A DNA stretch of 64,000 nt from DASYXZ01 sp035946625 (GTDB lineage: Bacteria > Acidobacteriota > Terriglobia > UBA7540). The stretch lies in contig DASYZE010000017.1 of the NCBI GenBank assembly GCA_035946625.1, positions 1-64,000 of the forward strand, read 5' to 3'. The position numbers and the translations under genes are program-made. Numbering within the stretch: the first letter of the stretch is position 1; each line of letters starts with the position of its first letter. The notes beneath the pieces are model-generated. The model was not told the origin of the DNA. It worked only from the letters and a program-made list of their open reading frames with translations, and searched no databases. Below, piece after piece: positions 7,965 through 16,411 of the stretch.

Positions 7965-8201
7965 TGAACCCGACGTTTGAAATGAATGCGAGAGAGAGGC
8001 CATTCGCAGCGACGCCAAAGGCCGATCCCCGGTTCATCCAAACAAGTTATTCGGCCGATATGATTTCAATGGTTTGCCACGAGTGTTATGATGAAACGCG
8101 CTGTTCCGTCTCCCCATTGGCCGGCAATGGTTCCAGATCGAAGGTCAGCGGCGACACACCATCAGGAATGATTGTAGAGTTCTCTCGAAGGGAATAACTG
8201 C

Positions 8202-10430
8202 ATGCGCGGGTCTATTGAAAAATTGATTCAAGCGGGTTTCGCCCTGGCCATTGTGGTGGTGGCTGTCATCGCCTTTATTGCCATTCAAACCACGCGAAAA
8301 CTGATCGATGACAATTACTGGGTCAATCACAGCGAGGAAATCCTGGTCGAGCTGAATTCGACGCTTTCAACCCTGGTGGAGGCTGAAACCGGCCAGCGCG
8401 GCTATGTGATCACAGGGGATGAGCAATTCCTGGCCCCTTACGAAGCCGCGGCGACGGAGATCCAGGACCACGTTGCGCGGCTGCAAAGGCTGGCCGAAGA
8501 CAACCCGTCAAAACAGTTGCAAATTCCCGTGCTGGCAAGAAAAATCAAAGAGAAAATGGATTTCAACGAGGTGGTTATCGAAACCCGTAAGGCAAAGGGG
8601 TTTGAAGCTGCCTCGCTCCTGATCTCGTCGAAGAAGGGGAGAGGAGAAATGGACGACCTCCGGCGGATGATCGCCGACATGTCCAAACTGGAAATCGAAT
8701 TATTGCGGGTCCGCACGGACGCATCCGAGCACACCGCCTCCAAGGCCATGATCACGATGTTTGCCCTGGCGCTGCTGACCGTGGTCCTGGTTTCCACGGC
8801 CTACAGCCTGATGCGCCGGGATGTTCGGGAGCGCAAGAGAATTGAACAAGGCATCAGCGCCCAGTATGCTGCGGCCCGCGCCCTGGCGGAGTCTGCCACG
8901 CTTAAGGTGGCCACGCGGAGCATCCTCAAGGCCCTGGGCGAGAGCCAGGATTGGGATTTGGGAGCTTATTGGACAATCGATAAGGATGCGGACGTGCTCC
9001 GGCTGGCAGAAAGCTGGCAATCCGTGAACGGTCCGCTGGCCGCCTTTGATACCGCGAGCCGGCAAATGACCATGGCACGCGGTGTCGGCCTTCCGGGACG
9101 CGTTTGGGCCAGCGGTCAGCCTCTGTGGATTCCCGAGGTTACCCAGGACCCAAACTTCCCCCGAGCCGCAGCCGCGGCGCAGAACGGAATTCGCGCCGCC
9201 CTCGGTTTCCCCGTCACTCTGGGTACCGAGGTTTTGGGGGTAATGGAATTTTTCAGCCGCCGCGCCAGGAACCTCGATGACCTGATCCTCAAAACCGGGT
9301 CGGCTATCGGCAGCCAGGTTGGCCAGTTCGCTGACCGCATGCGCGGGGAGGAAGACCTTAAAGAAGCCAACGACAAACTTTCGATCTGGGTTCAGGACCT
9401 TGAGCGGCGAAAAAGAGAAATCACCTTATTGAGCCAGCTCGGGGGCGACTTGCAAAGCTGCCTTTTTTTTGGGGAAGCCTACAAGGTGCTGGCGCAATAC
9501 GGGCTGGATTTGTTTCCCGCAACCTCCGGGGGAGTTTTCATGATTGCCTCATCTCGAGAGGCTGTGCATGCCGTCGCCCAATGGGGCGAAACACCTTTTG
9601 GCGGACAAGTCTTTGGAGTCGAGGATTGTTGGGCGCTGCGAACCGGGCGCCCGAATTACATAGAAGGCGAAAAGTCGGCGGGGACCTGCCGGCATATCAC
9701 GGCCGAGGAAGGGGTCGCATATCTCTGCGTCCCCATGCTGGCTCAGGGTGAAAGCCTGGGCATCCTCCATTTGCACTGGCGGACGATAACGCCCACGCGC
9801 CCGCACGGAACGCCAGAGCAAATCAAGTTGTCGAGACTTCAACTGGCGTCGGCGGTGGGAGAGCACGTGGGCCTCGCCCTCGCCAACTTGAACTTGCGGG
9901 AAACCCTGCGCTCGCAATCGATCCGAGATCCGTTGACCAACCTTTTCAACCGGCGTTACCTGGAAGAGTCCATGCCGCGAGAGCTCCTTCGCGCCTCAAG
10001 AAACAGGAAACCCCTGGGCGCGATCATGCTCGACATTGACCACTTCAAGCGTTACAACGATACTTTTGGCCACGAGGCCGGCGACGCCGTGCTGCGCGAG
10101 TTGGGCAAACACCTTCGCTCCAACATCCGGGGGGAAGATATCGCGTGCCGGTTCGGTGGCGAGGAGTTCATGCTCATCATGCCCGACGCCAACCTGGAAG
10201 CCACCCAAAAGCGCGCGGAAAAAATCTGCCGCGACGCGAAAGCAATTGTGGTTGTACATCACGGGCAATCTTTGGGAACCATCACTTTGTCTCTGGGGGT
10301 TGCCGAATTCCCTGATCACGGGGCGACAGCCGAAATGTTGCTGGCTTCTGTCGATAAAGCTCTCTACATGGCCAAAGAACAAGGGCGTAACCAAGTGGTG
10401 GTCTCAAGGCAGATTTCGGAAACGGCATGA
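8202..10430 (+). CDS. CHASE3-GAF-GAF-GGDEF diguanylate cyclase
   Basis: The 742-residue protein is a membrane sensor predicted to make cyclic di-GMP from two GTP. An N-terminal helix (about 12-29) is followed by a CHASE3 periplasmic domain with LVEAETGQRGYVITGDE, then a second helix (about 183-203). Two GAF-like domains follow (about 220-390 and 410-560), then a GGDEF domain from SIRDPLTNLFNRRYLEE. The active site reads GGEEF at residues 652-656, a competent form, and RGED five residues ahead matches the RxxD inhibitory site. The ATG at 8202 is spaced from GAAGGGAATAA. No partner gene is adjacent. In the 268-nt gap after it there is one hairpin, GGGCCCGTGAA with TTCGCGGGCTC (about 10645-10672). 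Confidence 0.92.
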   Translation: MRGSIEKLIQAGFALAIVVVAVIAFIAIQTTRKLIDDNYWVNHSEEILVELNSTLSTLVEAETGQRGYVITGDEQFLAPYEAAATEIQDHVARLQRLAEDNPSKQLQIPVLARKIKEKMDFNEVVIETRKAKGFEAASLLISSKKGRGEMDDLRRMIADMSKLEIELLRVRTDASEHTASKAMITMFALALLTVVLVSTAYSLMRRDVRERKRIEQGISAQYAAARALAESATLKVATRSILKALGESQDWDLGAYWTIDKDADVLRLAESWQSVNGPLAAFDTASRQMTMARGVGLPGRVWASGQPLWIPEVTQDPNFPRAAAAAQNGIRAALGFPVTLGTEVLGVMEFFSRRARNLDDLILKTGSAIGSQVGQFADRMRGEEDLKEANDKLSIWVQDLERRKREITLLSQLGGDLQSCLFFGEAYKVLAQYGLDLFPATSGGVFMIASSREAVHAVAQWGETPFGGQVFGVEDCWALRTGRPNYIEGEKSAGTCRHITAEEGVAYLCVPMLAQGESLGILHLHWRTITPTRPHGTPEQIKLSRLQLASAVGEHVGLALANLNLRETLRSQSIRDPLTNLFNRRYLEESMPRELLRASRNRKPLGAIMLDIDHFKRYNDTFGHEAGDAVLRELGKHLRSNIRGEDIACRFGGEEFMLIMPDANLEATQKRAEKICRDAKAIVVVHHGQSLGTITLSLGVAEFPDHGATAEMLLASVDKALYMAKEQGRNQVVVSRQISETA

Positions 10431-10698
10431 GCTGAAGTTTACCAGACATGGAATTGTCTTCCCCACGGTCCGGCCTTAAGCACCCAATTGGGCATGGGGT
10501 CGGCCCAACCCTTAAGAATTGAATGCCGAGTCCCATCCGGCCCAGCCGTTTAATCCCCGCCCGGCAATGAATGAACCCAGACCAAAGAAGTTTTCATGCT
10601 ATATTGGGTACATAGCTAAATCACGAGTTAAGTGATCCAGCTCGCAGGGCCCGTGAATCTTTTCGCGGGCTCCATCGTCACAGGGAGGCTAGGAAACC

Positions 10699-11421
10699 TT
10701 GGCGCCACCCAGGAAAGAAATCGCCGCGGAAGATAATCGACGGCAGTTTGTTAATTTCGCCTATTTCAAAGTGGATCCCGCATGGCGCCGCCTGGGGGAA
10801 GAGGAGCGCCAGCGCGGCAAGAGCCAGTTCATCGAAGTGGTGAAATCGTTCGAGCCCGATATGCTGGTGATTTGTTACTCCATGGTGGGCATTCGCGGCG
10901 ACTGCGATTTTATGCTTTGGCGGATCAGCTACGACCTGACCGCCTTCCAGGAAATGACGGCGAAGTTGCTGGCCACCGGACTGGGAAAGTATCTGACGGT
11001 TCCGTATTCGTACATCGCCATGACCAAGCGCTCCACCTACGTGCGCGAGCACGTGCACGCGGACCAGGAAGGGACGCGATTACGGTTGACCCCGGGACAA
11101 TTCAAATTCCTCTTTGTCTATCCGTTCGTTAAAACCCGCGCCTGGTACCGGCTGAGCCAGGCGGCGCGCCAGGGCATGATGAACGAACACATCGAGATCG
11201 GCCACAAGTATCCCACCGTGCGCCTGAACACCACCTATTCCTTCGGGCTTGATGACCAGGAGTTTGTAGTGGCTTTCGAATCAGACAAGCCCGAGGATTT
11301 CCTTGACTTGGTGATGGATCTGCGCGGCGCGGAAGCCAGCAATTACACCCTGCGCGACACGCCCATCTTCACCTGCATACATCGCGAGCTGCCGGAAATG
11401 TTGGAATTGTTGGGAGGATGA
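10699..11421 (+). CDS. chlorite dismutase/HemQ family heme protein
   Basis: The 240-residue product matches the chlorite dismutase-like superfamily, which includes coproheme decarboxylase (HemQ) and heme peroxidases. Evidence is the C-terminal half: KFLFVYPFVKTRAWYRL, MNEHIEIGHKYP (the His before KYP is the expected proximal heme ligand), TTYSFGLDDQEFVVAFE and LRGAEASNYTLRDTPIFTC. Length fits. The start is TTG at 10699, with GGGAGG ten or so bases upstream. No other heme biosynthesis gene is nearby, so HemQ activity is plausible but not shown; detoxification of chlorite seems less likely in this housekeeping context. It stands 61 nt ahead of the endonuclease III gene. Confidence 0.85.
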   Translation: MAPPRKEIAAEDNRRQFVNFAYFKVDPAWRRLGEEERQRGKSQFIEVVKSFEPDMLVICYSMVGIRGDCDFMLWRISYDLTAFQEMTAKLLATGLGKYLTVPYSYIAMTKRSTYVREHVHADQEGTRLRLTPGQFKFLFVYPFVKTRAWYRLSQAARQGMMNEHIEIGHKYPTVRLNTTYSFGLDDQEFVVAFESDKPEDFLDLVMDLRGAEASNYTLRDTPIFTCIHRELPEMLELLGG

Positions 11422-11482
11422 AGTGGAGTCAGGATTTGGGGGTTAGAATCCAGAGATACAAAATATAGTTTCCACCCTTCCT

Positions 11483-12196
11483 ATGGCGCCCAAGACGAAG
11501 TCTAAAAAGAAATCCATGGCGGCGCACCCGGACCCGGCGAAGAAAACTAAAATTGACTACACTTCGCCCGCACGGTTGGAAAAGATTTTTGCCGCCCTGG
11601 ATAAAATGTTCCCGCGCGCAACGTGCGCTTTGCTGCACCAAAACCCATTTCAGCTTCTGGTGGCCACCATCCTCTCGGCCCAATGCACGGATGAGCGAGT
11701 GAACAAAGTCACGCCGGGACTTTTCCAGAAGTTTCCCACTCCCCGGGATTTGGCTGCGCTGCGGCAGGAAGTCCTGGAAAGCGAAATCCGTTCCACCGGG
11801 TTTTTCCGCAACAAATCGAAGAGCATCATTGGCACGGCCAGTAGGATTGTGAGCGACTTCGCTGGCCGCGTGCCCCAAACCATGGACGAGTTGTTAACCC
11901 TGCCCGGTGTGGCTCGCAAGACGGCCAACGTGGTGCTGGGAACCGGGTTCGGCATCGCCAGCGGCGTGGTGGTGGACACTCACGTCTTCCGCATTGCGCG
12001 CCGCCTGAAACTAACCCAACAAAAGACTCCCGAAAAGGTGGAGCAAGACTTGATGAAGCTGGTGCCGCCGGAGCGCTGGATTTCGTTCAGTCACCAAGTG
12101 ATTTGGTTTGGAAGAAAAACCTGTTTCGCGCGCAAGCCTTTGTGCGCGGCCTGCCCCATCGAATCCCTTTGCGACGCACCGGATAAAACGGTTTAA
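11483..12196 (+). CDS. nth: endonuclease III
   Basis: Endonuclease III is a base-excision repair glycosylase and AP lyase acting on oxidised pyrimidines. The 237-residue product has a Lys-rich N-terminal extension of about 25 residues, a helix-hairpin-helix LPGVARKTANVV with the catalytic Lys146, the catalytic Asp165 in VVVDTHVFR, and the 4Fe-4S loop C-x6-C-x2-C-x5-C in CFARKPLCAACPIESLC at the C-terminus. All key residues are present. A palindromic repeat begins just after the stop at 12197. Confidence 0.95.
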   Translation: MAPKTKSKKKSMAAHPDPAKKTKIDYTSPARLEKIFAALDKMFPRATCALLHQNPFQLLVATILSAQCTDERVNKVTPGLFQKFPTPRDLAALRQEVLESEIRSTGFFRNKSKSIIGTASRIVSDFAGRVPQTMDELLTLPGVARKTANVVLGTGFGIASGVVVDTHVFRIARRLKLTQQKTPEKVEQDLMKLVPPERWISFSHQVIWFGRKTCFARKPLCAACPIESLCDAPDKTV

Positions 12197-12244
12197 GTAG
12201 CGCCACCCTTCAGGGGGGCATGCCGGGCTAAAACCAGGCGCTAC
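12197..12244 (+). repeat. palindromic intergenic repeat (family B), copy 1
   Basis: GTAGCGCC (12197-12204) pairs perfectly with GGCGCTAC (12237-12244). The core 12201-12228 matches 23902-23929 in 23 of 28 positions, ending in CATGCCGGGC. It lies between the convergent nth and ispH genes. Confidence 0.6.
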
Positions 12245-12292
12245 AAAGACGCCGCCATGCCCTGAGGTTTGAGGGGCTTAAGACGCAACCCA

Positions 12293-13255
12293 CTAAACGG
12301 TGGGATTGGCACGTTCAGCCAATTTGCGGGCCAACTCGGGGGGAGGAGTGAAGGTGACTTTCTCTTCAACTGCCGCCACCTCTTCGATCTGGGCCACGCC
12401 CAGTTTCTTGAAATATTCCACCACTTCCTGCACCAGATGTTCGGGAGCGGAAGCGCCGGCCGTGACGCCTACGCATTCGACGCCCTCAAGCCAGCCAGGC
12501 TCGATTTCCGAAACGTCGTCGATCAGGTAGGACCGCGCCCCCATGCTTTCGGCAACCTCTTTCAGGCGGCGGGAGTTTGAGCTGTTGTCGGACCCGATCA
12601 CCAGCACCAGATCGGTATCTTTCGCCAGCGTCTTGATGGCCGTCTGACGATTCTGGGTGGCGTAACAAATGTCGTCGCTGGTGGGCGCGATGATCATCGG
12701 GAATTTCTCCTTCAAGGCGTCGAGAATTTCCCTGGTATCGTCCACACCCAAAGTCGTCTGGGTGGTGACGGCGATTCGAGCGGGATCGGCAACGTGGATT
12801 TTTCGCGCTTCCTCCACACTTTCCACCACTTGAATGTTATCGGGCACCTCGCCCACTGTGCCGACGACCTCTTCATGGTCTTCGTGGCCCACCAAGATAA
12901 TGGACCGGCCTTCGTTGGCGAAGCGGATGGCTTCCTGGTGTACTTTGGTGACCAGAGGGCAGGTGGCATCAATCACAGTGAGGTGTTTTGCGGCAGCCAT
13001 GGCCCGGACTTCCGGAGAAACTCCGTGGGCGCTGTAAATGACCACCGCGCCTTCGGGAACCTGATCGATCTCGTCCACAAAAATAACGCCCTTAGCGGCC
13101 AGGGACTGGATCACGTGTTTGTTATGGACAATTTCCTTGCGCACATAAATGGGTCCTTCGTAGAGGGTGAGGGCCATCTCCACAACATCGATGGCCCGGT
13201 CAACGCCGGCGCAAAACCCGCGAGGTTTGGCGAGCAGGAGCTTTTTGATCTTCAT
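12293..13255 (-). CDS. ispH: 4-hydroxy-3-methylbut-2-enyl diphosphate reductase (IspH)
   Basis: IspH performs the last step of the MEP isoprenoid pathway, reducing HMBPP to IPP and DMAPP with a 4Fe-4S cluster. The three cluster cysteines are visible in KPRGFCAGVDRAID, ATCPLVTKVH and DDICYATQNRQ. GHEDHEEVVGT and the TQTTLGVDDT stretch are further signatures. The 320 residues fit the family, with a slightly extended acidic C-terminus (EEVAAVEEKVTFTPP). The ATG at 13255 opens a typical start, MKIKKLLLAKPRGFC. It diverges from the MOSC gene across a 125-nt gap that probably holds promoters for both. Confidence 0.95.
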   Translation of the reverse strand: MKIKKLLLAKPRGFCAGVDRAIDVVEMALTLYEGPIYVRKEIVHNKHVIQSLAAKGVIFVDEIDQVPEGAVVIYSAHGVSPEVRAMAAAKHLTVIDATCPLVTKVHQEAIRFANEGRSIILVGHEDHEEVVGTVGEVPDNIQVVESVEEARKIHVADPARIAVTTQTTLGVDDTREILDALKEKFPMIIAPTSDDICYATQNRQTAIKTLAKDTDLVLVIGSDNSSNSRRLKEVAESMGARSYLIDDVSEIEPGWLEGVECVGVTAGASAPEHLVQEVVEYFKKLGVAQIEEVAAVEEKVTFTPPPELARKLAERANPTV

Positions 13256-13380
13256 AAAAGCGAGATGCCTGATTACATTTTCGCCCGGAGTTAATCCTAG
13301 CAGATTCGCCTTACCCCGTCAAAAACGCCCATTTTGAGATTCAAGAATCCCTCCGCGCCGCAGCGCATCCAATCACCTGA

Positions 13381-14022
13381 ATGAAACTGATATCCATCAA
13401 TATCGGTGTGCCCAGGGAGGTTCTTGCCGGTCAACGTGAAGTTGAAACCGCCATTTTCAAGATACCGGTGAGCGGGCCGGTGAAGGCGGGCAGGCTAAAC
13501 CTCGATGGCGACCGTCAGGCCGATCTTTCCGTCCATGGCGGCGAGTTCAAGGCCGTTTACGCCTACTCGCAGGACAACATCGAGTATTGGAAGAAATTCC
13601 TGAAGCGCGATGACCTCCACCCGGGCAGCTTCGGAGAGAACCTTACCGTGGAAGGCATGCTGGACCACGAGGTCCGCATCGGCGATGAGCTGGAGATCGG
13701 CACGGCGCGCTTCCGTGTAACCCAGCCGCGTTTTCCCTGCTACAAGCTCGGCATCGCCATGGGCTCCTCGAAATTCGTACAGACTTTTGACGATGCGGGA
13801 AGGAATGGCTTCTATTTGTCAGTAGCTCAGGAAGGCGTGATTACCCCCGGCGATGAAATCCGCATTTCCCCCGGCGCCAATCCGCAGACCATCACCATCG
13901 CCCAATTCGCAGACGTCCACCGGGACGGAAATTCGACGGGCCAGAAGATGACATCGGGGATGATCCGCCGCATGCTTGCGCGGGGCGAGACACTGAAGTC
14001 AATCAAATCAGGTGGTAAATAA
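13381..14022 (+). CDS. MOSC domain protein (YiiM-like)
   Basis: MOSC domains bind molybdenum cofactor or act in molybdenum-dependent detoxification, as in YiiM and mARC proteins. This 213-residue protein has NLDGDRQADLSVHGGEFKAVYAY, PGSFGENLTVEG and VTQPRFPCYKLG, the last with the conserved Cys expected to ligate molybdenum. The C-terminal part after the MOSC fold (from about residue 165) is short, with a KMTSGMIRRMLARGETL helix like the C-terminal extension of YiiM. The ATG at 13381 is the natural start (MKLISINIG). A cupin gene follows after 30 nt. Confidence 0.85.
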   Translation: MKLISINIGVPREVLAGQREVETAIFKIPVSGPVKAGRLNLDGDRQADLSVHGGEFKAVYAYSQDNIEYWKKFLKRDDLHPGSFGENLTVEGMLDHEVRIGDELEIGTARFRVTQPRFPCYKLGIAMGSSKFVQTFDDAGRNGFYLSVAQEGVITPGDEIRISPGANPQTITIAQFADVHRDGNSTGQKMTSGMIRRMLARGETLKSIKSGGK

Positions 14023-14052
14023 GACATTCAGGAGGACAGTTTAAGAGTCGCC

Positions 14053-14418
14053 ATGGAAGATTTCCTCGAATTCATGAAAAACGCGGCCAATCGCATTGCC
14101 GTGGGCAGTCGCGCCACGCCCGGAGTGGAAGGCTACGTATTTGAAGTAGCGGACGGTAGTCAAATGACTTTTTACACATGCCGGGAATCTGCGCAATCAG
14201 CGCCGCACACCCATGACTTCCACGAGTACTTCGCCGTTCTCCAGGGTTGCCTCACCGTCATTATTGATGGGAAGCGCATACCCGTCAAAGCTGGCGAAGA
14301 GTGCTTTATCCCAAGTGGGACTCATCACGGTGGTGAAGTGGAGGCCGGGACCAGGACAATTCATGTGTTCGGTGGCCGGCGCGCTGAAAGGCAGAGCCCA
14401 GGCGGGAATGCAAGTTAA
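14053..14418 (+). CDS. small single-domain cupin protein
   Basis: The 121-residue protein folds as one cupin barrel. Motif 1 is seen in APHTHDFHEYFAVLQG, with His/His/Glu metal ligands, and motif 2 in PSGTHHGGEVEAG, with a further His. Small cupins can be enzymes or ligand sensors, and nothing here fixes the substrate. The ATG at 14053 lies 13 or so bases after AGGAGG, a strong ribosome site at a slightly long distance. It follows the MOSC gene closely and is likely co-transcribed. It converges on the FabI-like gene. Confidence 0.75.
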   Translation: MEDFLEFMKNAANRIAVGSRATPGVEGYVFEVADGSQMTFYTCRESAQSAPHTHDFHEYFAVLQGCLTVIIDGKRIPVKAGEECFIPSGTHHGGEVEAGTRTIHVFGGRRAERQSPGGNAS

Positions 14419-14458
14419 AAATGAATGTGACCAGGACCATTGGGAAGGGGGCTCGCAG

Positions 14459-15268
14459 TTACGTAACTATATCTTCACCGCCGTCCACGCGGATCACGTT
14501 GCCGGTCATCCACTGGGTCTTGTCGTCCATGATCGCCGCGATGGTTTCGGCAATATCCTGGGGCGTGGTCAAGCGCCCGCCGGGATTCCTCATTTTGGCG
14601 AATTCCGCCAGCTTTTCGATTCCCGGAATTTTGCTGGAACCCGGCGTAATGGTAATGCCAGCCTGGATGGCATTGGCCGTGATGCCGTAAGGCATCAGTT
14701 CGTAAGCCAACTGGCGGATATGGGATTCCAGCACCGCCTTGGCGGCTGAGACGGCGCCGTAGGTGGGAATCACGCTGTGCCCGCCGGCGCTGGTCATGGC
14801 GTAGATGCGTGAGCCGGAGCCCATCATTTTCCGCCGCATGAGCTCCTGAATCCAATACACCAGGTTGCTGCCCATCACGTCGAGGGTCATTTCCATCTGG
14901 GCCTGCGTCACTTCCCCCTCGTGGTCTTCGGAGAAGTATGGCTGGAGAGAGCCGAAGGCCACCGAATGCAGAAACACTTTCACATAATGGTCGCCGCCTG
15001 CCTGCTTCCAATGTTCCTGCATCTGGTTCAGGACTTCGGCACGCTTGCCGGCATCCGCCGCATTGATATTGAAAAAAAGCACTTCACGTCCCGCGGCCTT
15101 AATCTTCTCGATGATCTCGTTAACGTGAACCATGGCGGAGCGGCGGTCAAAGTGCACGCCAAAAATATTCACACCGGAGCGGGCCAGTTCCAGGCTGACC
15201 GCCTCGCCAAATCCGCTCGATGAACCCACCACCAGGGCCCACTTTGTTCCGCCGGAAGTCTCCGTCAT
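14459..15268 (-). CDS. FabI-like enoyl-ACP reductase / atypical SDR
   Basis: The 269-residue product is a short-chain dehydrogenase of the enoyl-ACP reductase type, which would reduce the trans-2-enoyl chain in fatty acid synthesis. The cofactor loop is VVGSSSGFGEAVSLELA. The active site reads YGAVSAAKAVLE, with a Tyr-x6-Lys spacing as in FabI rather than the Tyr-x3-Lys of ordinary SDRs. NAIQAGITITPGSSKIPG and VIRVDGGEDI follow the FabI plan. The ATG at 15268 is preceded by AGGAATTAGG; the frame is open further upstream but overlaps the lipoprotein gene. It is the last gene of the minus-strand run starting at 19830. Confidence 0.8.
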   Translation of the reverse strand: MTETSGGTKWALVVGSSSGFGEAVSLELARSGVNIFGVHFDRRSAMVHVNEIIEKIKAAGREVLFFNINAADAGKRAEVLNQMQEHWKQAGGDHYVKVFLHSVAFGSLQPYFSEDHEGEVTQAQMEMTLDVMGSNLVYWIQELMRRKMMGSGSRIYAMTSAGGHSVIPTYGAVSAAKAVLESHIRQLAYELMPYGITANAIQAGITITPGSSKIPGIEKLAEFAKMRNPGGRLTTPQDIAETIAAIMDDKTQWMTGNVIRVDGGEDIVT

Positions 15269-15285
15269 TCCTAATTCCTTTCGGT

Positions 15286-15954
15286 TTATTGGGGTTTCCC
15301 GCTGCTTTCCGCGGATTCGCTTTCCACTTCGGCGGCCAGCCCGGGGAGCGCCTCGCTCAAAAGTTGATCGCTCGCAGCACTCAAGGCATTGACCACGCCA
15401 TCCACGCCGCTGCCCTCGATGGAATGCTCCACCTCGCGCCGGTCCGACCACACAATCTTCTGATCCTTGGCCCGTACCAGTCTCAATTCGAGTGCGACGC
15501 GCGCTTTGCCGCCGGGCACGTAATCGAGTTCGTCAAAATTCAACAAGTGGCCTCGCAAAACGTAATCAACACGCCCGCGGCTCGGAGCCAGATGCACGTG
15601 GGCGAAGATCGCCATCTCGTTAAGGTGTCGTCTGGTCAGTTCAGCCAGCAGGGTTGCCGGGTCCGGGCTCCAGAGATGGTACTCGTAGTAGCTGAATTCA
15701 GTGGGCGACTCGTAATACATAATCCGGTCGTCGCGCAGACTCATTGCGGCGCGGAACGGTTCAATACTCAAGGTCAGGGAAGTCTTGGGGTCCGTATGAG
15801 GGGCCGGCGGAGGGAATCTCAATGAATAATAGCGCGTCGCCGGAATTTTTCCGCCACAACCCACTGCGAGCAGGGCAAGAATCCACAGCGGAAGTGCGGC
15901 CAGAATCCCAAAGTAACTGTTACCGATGCTCGACCGTAATTTTGCGATCTTCAC
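15286..15954 (-). CDS. PqiC-like ABC-transport auxiliary lipoprotein
   Basis: The 222-residue protein has an N-terminal hydrophobic signal ending in a lipobox-like LLAVGCGG, so it is likely an outer-membrane lipoprotein. The body, with TRYYSLRFPP, the RDDRIMYYESPTEFSYYEYHLW stretch and VALELRLVRAKDQKIVW, resembles the PqiC/DUF330 auxiliary lipoproteins that work with MCE-type lipid transport systems. No MCE or ABC genes are in the window, so the partner is elsewhere. Its start at 15954 overlaps the end of tsaE by 35 nt, which suggests coupling. Confidence 0.75.
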   Translation of the reverse strand: MKIAKLRSSIGNSYFGILAALPLWILALLAVGCGGKIPATRYYSLRFPPPAPHTDPKTSLTLSIEPFRAAMSLRDDRIMYYESPTEFSYYEYHLWSPDPATLLAELTRRHLNEMAIFAHVHLAPSRGRVDYVLRGHLLNFDELDYVPGGKARVALELRLVRAKDQKIVWSDRREVEHSIEGSGVDGVVNALSAASDQLLSEALPGLAAEVESESAESSGKPQ

Positions 15955-16411
15955 TGGCTAAATGCTCCATTCGAATTCTAAGGTGGGGACCACGGAATTT
16001 TTCCTCAAGCTTTTCTCCCCACTCGATGATCACAATCGCGGGATGGCTGAATATTTCCTCCAAACCCAGGGTGGCCAATTCACGGGTTCCCTCAATCCGG
16101 TAAAGGTCCACATGATAAGCTTTCTGGTCGCGCCCGTATTCGTGAACCAGGGTGAACGACGGGCTGGTGACTTCATCCTCGCCCGCCAAACCTAATCCGG
16201 AAATAATGCCTTTGGTCAGGGTGGTTTTGCCGCTCCCCAAATCCCCTTCCAGCAGCAGCAGGCAGGGCGAATGAAGCTCGCGTGCCAGCCCGCGTCCGAA
16301 TTCCAGCGTTTCCGCGGGCGAGTGGGTAACCACCTCAAAGTGTGTTTTAGCCTTCACTCGCGCTTTCGGCGCCCTGCCTCCTCCTCGCCATGCCGTCCGA
16401 CACTGCTTCAC
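15920..16411 (-). CDS. tsaE: tRNA threonylcarbamoyladenosine biosynthesis ATPase TsaE
   Basis: TsaE is the P-loop ATPase that, with TsaB and TsaD, forms the t6A modification on ANN-decoding tRNAs. The Walker A motif is EGDLGSGKTTLTKG. SPSFTLVHEYGRD, AYHVDLYRI and VIIEWGEKL are the other TsaE signatures. The 163 residues include about 22 basic N-terminal residues beyond the usual start. The ATG at 16411 overlaps the stop of the upstream nnr gene as ATGA, so this start is favoured by coupling. An adjacent YjeF-TsaE pair is a widespread bacterial arrangement. Confidence 0.93.
   Translation of the reverse strand: MKQCRTAWRGGGRAPKARVKAKTHFEVVTHSPAETLEFGRGLARELHSPCLLLLEGDLGSGKTTLTKGIISGLGLAGEDEVTSPSFTLVHEYGRDQKAYHVDLYRIEGTRELATLGLEEIFSHPAIVIIEWGEKLEEKFRGPHLRIRMEHLASEDRKITVEHR

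Noticed and set aside
7961..8197. Small plus-strand frame after rdgB (78 aa)
   Set aside because: Overlaps the rdgB stop, lacks features, and reads through what looks like the promoter region of the diguanylate cyclase.
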